Shown here: piece after piece, positions 59,663 through 64,000 of the stretch | How the letters are laid out: every line of letters starts with the position of its first letter | How positions within the stretch are numbered: the stretch's first letter is position 1 | Origin: Rahnella sp. AA | Lineage (GTDB): Bacteria > Pseudomonadota > Gammaproteobacteria > Enterobacterales > Enterobacteriaceae | NCBI RefSeq assembly: GCF_002834385.1 | Contig: NZ_PITQ01000002.1 | Location: forward strand, 558,001 to 622,000 | Length of the DNA: 64,000 bases | Direction: 5' to 3' | Notes under the pieces: model-generated | What the model was told of the DNA's origin: nothing | Database searches by the model: none | What the model saw: the letters and a program-made list of their open reading frames with translations, nothing else | Made by a program: the position numbers and the translations under genes

Positions 59663-60952
59663 ATGTTTAAGAACCTACGCTGGATCATCGTATTCCTGCT
59701 GTTCCTGGTTTACATGATCAACTATCTCGACCGTGTGGCACTGTCTATTACGGTACCGATGATAGAAAAAGAGCTGACCATTAATCCTGAACAGTTCGGG
59801 ATAATATTCGGCAGTTTCTTCTTTGGTTATGCCATATTCAATTTCATCGGCGGTCTGGCCGTCGATAAATTCGGGCCAACGGTGGTGATGGGATTAGCCG
59901 TCGGGCTGTGGTCTGTATTTTGCGGTATGACCGCCATCGCCACTGGCTTTTATTCCATGCTGATCCTGCGGGTATTATTCGGCATGGCCGAAGGCCCGAT
60001 ATGCGCATCCGCCAATAAGATGATCAATGGCTGGTTTCCGAAGAAAAAAGCGGCCACCGCGATGGGGCTGCTTAGTGCCGGCTCACCGCTCGGCGGCGCG
60101 GTCGCCGGGCCAATCGTCGGATATCTGGCCCTGTCTTTTGGCTGGCGCCCGGCCTTTATGGTGATTGCTGCCATCGGGATTGTCTGGATGGCAGTCTGGT
60201 TCTTTACCGTGGCGGATAACCCGCTGAAAAGTAAACGCGTCTCGCCGGAAGAATTACGTTTAGTCGATGAGATGAAGAATGAAAATATCAGCGAAGAAGA
60301 CGATCTGGCGCACGCCGCGCATGGGCTGGGATATTATTTACGTCAGCCGATTATTCTTGTCACGGCATTCGCCTTCTTCTGCTACAACTATATTTTGTTC
60401 TTCTTCCTCAGCTGGTTCCCTTCTTATCTGGTTCAGGCTCACGGTCTGAATATTAAAGAAATGAGCCTGACCACCGTTATTCCGTGGATTGTCGGGTTCG
60501 TTGGTCTGGCACTGGGCGGTTATATCTCCGATAAAATTTTCAATATTACCGGCCGTTTATTACTGTCGCGCAAAATTATTCTGGTCTTCAGCCTGTCTGC
60601 CGCGGCCATTTGCGTCGCGCTGGCCGGTATCGTCACCAGCGTGGTTCCGGCCGTGGTACTGATGTCTGTTTCTATTTTCTTCCTGTATACCACCGGCGCA
60701 ATTTACTGGGCGATTATTCAGGACGTCGTACATAAATCCCGCGTTGGCGGCACCAGCGGTTTTATCCATCTGGTCGGCAGCGTATCAGGCATCGTCGGGC
60801 CGGTTGTTACAGGCTTCATTGTGCAAAACACCGGCCATTTCGACAGCGCCTTTATTCTGGCAGGCGGCGTTGCCGCACTCGGCGCGATTCTGGTGTTCTT
60901 TGTCATTAAAGCCCCAAAGCATTCCGCAAAGATAAAACTGTCCCATAGCTGA
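59663..60952 (+). CDS. MFS transporter, ACS (anion:cation symporter) family
   Basis: A 429-residue, 12-helix major facilitator of the ACS family, which includes carriers of hexuronates, glucarate and galactonate. The N-terminal NYLDRVALSITVPMI is diagnostic (GudP/ExuT/DgoT pattern), as is LFGMAEGPICASANKMINGWFP. GTGGAGCACC precedes the ATG. It lies downstream of rspAB on the same strand and probably imports their substrate, which from family is likely a sugar acid. Confidence 0.9.
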   Translation: MFKNLRWIIVFLLFLVYMINYLDRVALSITVPMIEKELTINPEQFGIIFGSFFFGYAIFNFIGGLAVDKFGPTVVMGLAVGLWSVFCGMTAIATGFYSMLILRVLFGMAEGPICASANKMINGWFPKKKAATAMGLLSAGSPLGGAVAGPIVGYLALSFGWRPAFMVIAAIGIVWMAVWFFTVADNPLKSKRVSPEELRLVDEMKNENISEEDDLAHAAHGLGYYLRQPIILVTAFAFFCYNYILFFFLSWFPSYLVQAHGLNIKEMSLTTVIPWIVGFVGLALGGYISDKIFNITGRLLLSRKIILVFSLSAAAICVALAGIVTSVVPAVVLMSVSIFFLYTTGAIYWAIIQDVVHKSRVGGTSGFIHLVGSVSGIVGPVVTGFIVQNTGHFDSAFILAGGVAALGAILVFFVIKAPKHSAKIKLSHS

Positions 60953-60972
60953 TCCCATGATTTAACTCAGCC

Positions 60973-61008
60973 CAAAAGCCCTCGCCTCTTCCGGAGTGAG
61001 GGCTTTTG
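60973..61008. terminator. Terminator between the MFS and GH127 genes
   Basis: The 11-bp stem CAAAAGCCCTC/GAGGGCTTTTG lies between convergent genes, with T-rich 3' arms on both strands. Confidence 0.8.
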
Positions 61009-61025
61009 ATAAGCGTTATCCTGCC

Positions 61026-63002
61026 TTAAATTTCATCCACCCAGACACGCATCTCCCCTTCTCCCCGGTTAGCCCACGTAAAGTACGGCACAAACGTCAT
61101 GGTCTGTGGCGCGGTCTCTTCAGCAGCCGGATTGAAACGGTAAAGCGGTTGCTGCTCAGCGTGATTTGAGGTGCGTCGTTCTCCCTGCGTTTGCAGCAGC
61201 GTTTTACCGGCAAATATTCCGCTGCCCGCAATCAGGCGGAACTGCGCGTCCTGTGGCAAACGTATGTTATGTAATTCGCTGCCGTTGTCGGCCTGTTCGA
61301 GGCAGTACACCAGCGGACCGCGCTGTATTGCGACTTTCCCGGCAACATGCCGCAACAGGGCATTGCCTTTCACCCGCGTAACCGGCATCGGCAAAGTCAG
61401 GTCGATACGATCCCCTTTCTGCCATTCCTGCGTCAGGCGTAAATAGCCACGCTGCGTCAGTCCTTTCAGCTCCAGCGGTTTACCGTTAAGCGTCACTTGC
61501 GGGCTGGCGCACCAGTCAGGCAAACGCAGCGCCAGCGTAGCCTCCAGAGGCGCATCAGTGTCCACTTCAATCAACACATTTTCAGCCCACGGATAGCCAC
61601 CGGATTGTTTCAGTCGCAGCGGTTTTCCCCCAATCGTCGCCTCAACGTCGCTGCCGATATACAAATTGATATCCACGCCTTCCGGGCGTTGGGTATAAAT
61701 GTAATGGCCGAGTGATGCCAGCAGCCGCGCGATATTGGGCGGGCAGCAGGCGCAGCCAAACCAGCGCTGCCGGACCGGTTTTACATGGTCATAAATATGG
61801 TTAAACGGGATACTTTTCGGATGCACTTCCAGCGGATTGACGTAGAAGAAATGTTTGCCATCGAGCGCCATCCCGGCCAGCACGGTATTGTAGAGCGCAC
61901 GCTCCATGACATCGCCGTAACGGCTGTCGGCGTCGAGCTGCAACATGCGGTTGGCAAACATCATCAGGCCAATCGACGCGCAGGTTTCGGTATAGGCCGT
62001 ATCGTTAGGCAAATCATAATCCGACGAAAACGCCTCGCCGCTGCTTTGTGAACCAATCGAACCGGTGATGTACATCTGCCGCTGGGTCATGTTCTCCCAT
62101 AAGCGCTGGCAGACTTCGCGCTTCTCCTGATCCTGGCTCAGCCGTGCCAGATGCGCGACACCCGCGTACAGATAGACAAAACGTACTGCGTGCCCGATAG
62201 CCGTCGTCTGCAACGCTATCGGCAGATGCGCCTGGCTGTAGGCTTTATCTTTCACCATCCACGCCGGACCGTAGGTATTCCAGTGCGAGGTTTTGCCACG
62301 CTTTGCATATTCAATATCGTAGAAATGTGGCTGTGCCCCACGCTGTTCGACAAAATAACGCGTGAGATCGAGATAGCGTGTTTCGCCGGTTTCTTCGTAT
62401 AAACGCATCAGCGCCAGCTCGATTTCCGGATGACCGGGATAGCCATGTAATTGCTTTTCACCCGGCCCGAAAACGTCACCAATATGGTCGGCAAGCTTAC
62501 ACACGATCTCCAGCAGACGCGTTTTGCCGGTCGCCTGGGCGTAAGCCACGCCCGCTTCGATCAGATGCCCGGCGCAATAAAGCTCGTGGCATTCCGCCAG
62601 ATTTGTCCAGCGCTGCTGTGGTTCCTTGACCGTGAAATAGGTATTCAGATAACCGTCCGGCTGCTGAACGGTACCGACCAGTTCGATGACACGGTCAGCG
62701 GTTTCTTCCAGCGCCGGGTCCGGCGTTTTCGCCAGTAAATAGCCCACGGCCTCCAGCCATTTAGCGACGTCACTGTCCTGAAAAACCATCCCGTAAAATT
62801 CGCCGTCGCTCTGCCCGGCGGCGATACGGAAATTCTCAATGGCGTGACTCGGCTCAGCGTCAGCCACTTCATCATTGAGCGCCTTCCACTGATAGGGCAC
62901 CACAACATCTTTTACCAGACGCTGATACTCAAGCCAAAAAGCGTCCGAAACATTCACTTTCTGCAATGGCACTTCTAAAGAATCAACCGGAGAAAACGGC
63001 AT
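61026..63002 (-). CDS. GH127 beta-L-arabinofuranosidase
   Basis: A glycoside hydrolase of family 127 (HypBA1 type), 658 residues. The (alpha/alpha)6 barrel occupies about 20-430, followed by beta-sandwich domains. The metal/nucleophile cysteines of this family are present in WFGCACCPPNIARLLAS, and a glutamate acid/base candidate is in YTETCASIG and HFFYVNPLEVH. There is no signal peptide, so it acts in the cytoplasm on imported sugar. AGGAGGTTGT precedes the ATG. It is 28 bases downstream of a GPH symporter gene in one operon. Confidence 0.9.
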   Translation of the reverse strand: MPFSPVDSLEVPLQKVNVSDAFWLEYQRLVKDVVVPYQWKALNDEVADAEPSHAIENFRIAAGQSDGEFYGMVFQDSDVAKWLEAVGYLLAKTPDPALEETADRVIELVGTVQQPDGYLNTYFTVKEPQQRWTNLAECHELYCAGHLIEAGVAYAQATGKTRLLEIVCKLADHIGDVFGPGEKQLHGYPGHPEIELALMRLYEETGETRYLDLTRYFVEQRGAQPHFYDIEYAKRGKTSHWNTYGPAWMVKDKAYSQAHLPIALQTTAIGHAVRFVYLYAGVAHLARLSQDQEKREVCQRLWENMTQRQMYITGSIGSQSSGEAFSSDYDLPNDTAYTETCASIGLMMFANRMLQLDADSRYGDVMERALYNTVLAGMALDGKHFFYVNPLEVHPKSIPFNHIYDHVKPVRQRWFGCACCPPNIARLLASLGHYIYTQRPEGVDINLYIGSDVEATIGGKPLRLKQSGGYPWAENVLIEVDTDAPLEATLALRLPDWCASPQVTLNGKPLELKGLTQRGYLRLTQEWQKGDRIDLTLPMPVTRVKGNALLRHVAGKVAIQRGPLVYCLEQADNGSELHNIRLPQDAQFRLIAGSGIFAGKTLLQTQGERRTSNHAEQQPLYRFNPAAEETAPQTMTFVPYFTWANRGEGEMRVWVDEI

Positions 63003-63030
63003 ACAACCTCCTGAAATTATTGTCGTAAAA

Positions 63031-64000
63031 TTAAACTCTGGCGGCCAGATCTCCCGACATCCGTGAGAGAAGCTTGTTATCGAGTTTGCAGAACATCAGT
63101 GTGCCCGCCAGCAGCAAGTGCATCGCCGCAGGCAACAACGTTTCCAGCAAAGTTATCCCGCCCAACGATGCGGCAGTCTGGTGCTCTGCGCCAGCCTGAT
63201 AAGACACCAGAATGAAGACCAAGCTGATGATCCCGGCGCTCGATGCCCATGCCAGTTTGATAAAGAACAGATTGAAGGCGAAGTTCATACCGGAAGAACG
63301 GATGCCGTTTTTCCAGTGACCGTAATCATCGGCGAAGGCCATAATGGAAAAGTGCAGCGGCAGTGTGAAACCGAGGATCACGCAGTGCACAAAGATGATG
63401 CCCAGCCAAAGTGTTTGATATTGCTCCCCCGCCGGAACAAACCACAGCAATAAGGAAAATACCGCCAGTACCAGATTAGTGATCATGTACAGGCGCACGC
63501 TGTCGATAAATTTTGTCAGCTGATTGACGATAACCGCACCGAGGATCGACGCCAGCGTCACCATACCGAAGAACATCGAGGCGTAACCCGCGCCGCCTTT
63601 CAGCACATAGGTGATGAAATACATGTAGCCGCCACCGCGCAGGTTAAACACGTTGATCAGCAGGAAAGACATCAGCAGCACCAGCAAAAGCTGGTCATTT
63701 TTCAGCATTCCGCGAATGTGCTCGCGGACGCTGAATTGTCCGAGCAGCGCCAGCGGCAGACGTTCCCGCACGCTGAAGAAACACCATAAAAACATCACTA
63801 CTGCAATCGCACACAGCAGCCCGACGCCCTGCTGATAACCCACCGCCGCATTGCCTTTTCCCAACACCTGCACCAGCCACGGCAACCCGACCGATACCAG
63901 AAAACCGGCCACACCGCATAATACAAAGCGCCAGGACTGGCAGGACATAACCTCGCGGTGATCCGTTGTCATGGTGTTGATGAGTGCACAATACGGCACG
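63031..64000 (-). CDS. GPH-family sugar:cation symporter, 5' end cut by window edge
   Basis: The C-terminal two thirds of a glycoside-pentoside-hexuronide:cation symporter. The frame is open to the window edge, so its N-terminus lies outside; the GTG at 63999 is not a real start because PYCALINTMTTDHREV is the conserved GPH motif found in the interior of the protein. About eight to nine hydrophobic segments follow. DDYGHWKNGIRSSGM is another typical GPH motif. It probably supplies beta-L-arabinofuranosides to the GH127 enzyme encoded 28 bases downstream. Confidence 0.88.
   Translation of the reverse strand, partial: VPYCALINTMTTDHREVMSCQSWRFVLCGVAGFLVSVGLPWLVQVLGKGNAAVGYQQGVGLLCAIAVVMFLWCFFSVRERLPLALLGQFSVREHIRGMLKNDQLLLVLLMSFLLINVFNLRGGGYMYFITYVLKGGAGYASMFFGMVTLASILGAVIVNQLTKFIDSVRLYMITNLVLAVFSLLLWFVPAGEQYQTLWLGIIFVHCVILGFTLPLHFSIMAFADDYGHWKNGIRSSGMNFAFNLFFIKLAWASSAGIISLVFILVSYQAGAEHQTAASLGGITLLETLLPAAMHLLLAGTLMFCKLDNKLLSRMSGDLAARV

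Overview
This is a chromosomal window from a member of the Enterobacterales. Gene order and protein resemblance to E. coli suggest a Yersiniaceae-type organism such as Rahnella, Ewingella, Rouxiella or Serratia; the genus is inference. The core runs match E. coli blocks: yfeR/yfeH-ypeB-ligA-zipA-cysZ-cysK-ptsHI-crr, cysM, cysPTWA, yfeX-yfeY-yfeZ, ypeA-amiA-hemF, maeB/talA-tktB, yegD, mdtD-baeSR, yegP, yegQ-cyaR and yegS. Both edges cut genes: a nucleotidyltransferase on the left and a sugar:cation symporter on the right.

1-14.7 kb: FlxA-like protein, yfeR/yfeH, DNA ligase, cell division (zipA), sulfate uptake and cysteine synthesis (cysZ, cysK, cysM), the PTS phosphorelay (ptsH-ptsI-crr, with a Cra operator upstream), and an OmpR-type two-component pair where E. 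coli carries pdxK.

14.8-27.4 kb: the standout region. An AT-richer, single-strand operon splits what in E. coli is the cysPUWAM operon, lying between cysA and cysM. Its gene order (major pilin, large minor pilin, TcpQ-like, lipoprotein secretin, TcpR-like, TcpD-like, TcpS-like, ATPase, inner-membrane protein, secreted protein, prepilin peptidase) reproduces the toxin-coregulated pilus (TCP) / CFA-III / longus type IVb pilus operons of Vibrio cholerae and enterotoxigenic E. coli. A LytM-type endopeptidase is added at the end and a small lipoprotein gene sits upstream. The gene between the inner-membrane protein and the peptidase encodes a signal-peptide-bearing protein in the TcpF/CofJ slot, so the system may both build a pilus and export a soluble factor. 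No toxin-coregulated regulator, integrase or tRNA is visible.

27.7-53 kb: sulfate/thiosulfate ABC transporter, Dyp peroxidase, envelope proteins, haem synthesis (hemF), a nucleoside hydrolase preceded by a complete ERIC element, malic enzyme, pentose phosphate enzymes, an Hsp70-like protein, an aldo-keto reductase, and mdtD-baeS-baeR without mdtABC. The sRNA gene cyaR follows yegQ, with a possible class II CRP site.

53.4-64 kb: lipid kinase yegS, then an accessory sugar-acid catabolic region: a GPH symporter with a YiaK-type dehydrogenase, rspA-rspB with an ACS-type MFS transporter, and on the other strand a GH127 beta-L-arabinofuranosidase with a GPH symporter. The first two operons share an identical 16-bp operator-like motif, which suggests one GntR-type regulator encoded elsewhere.
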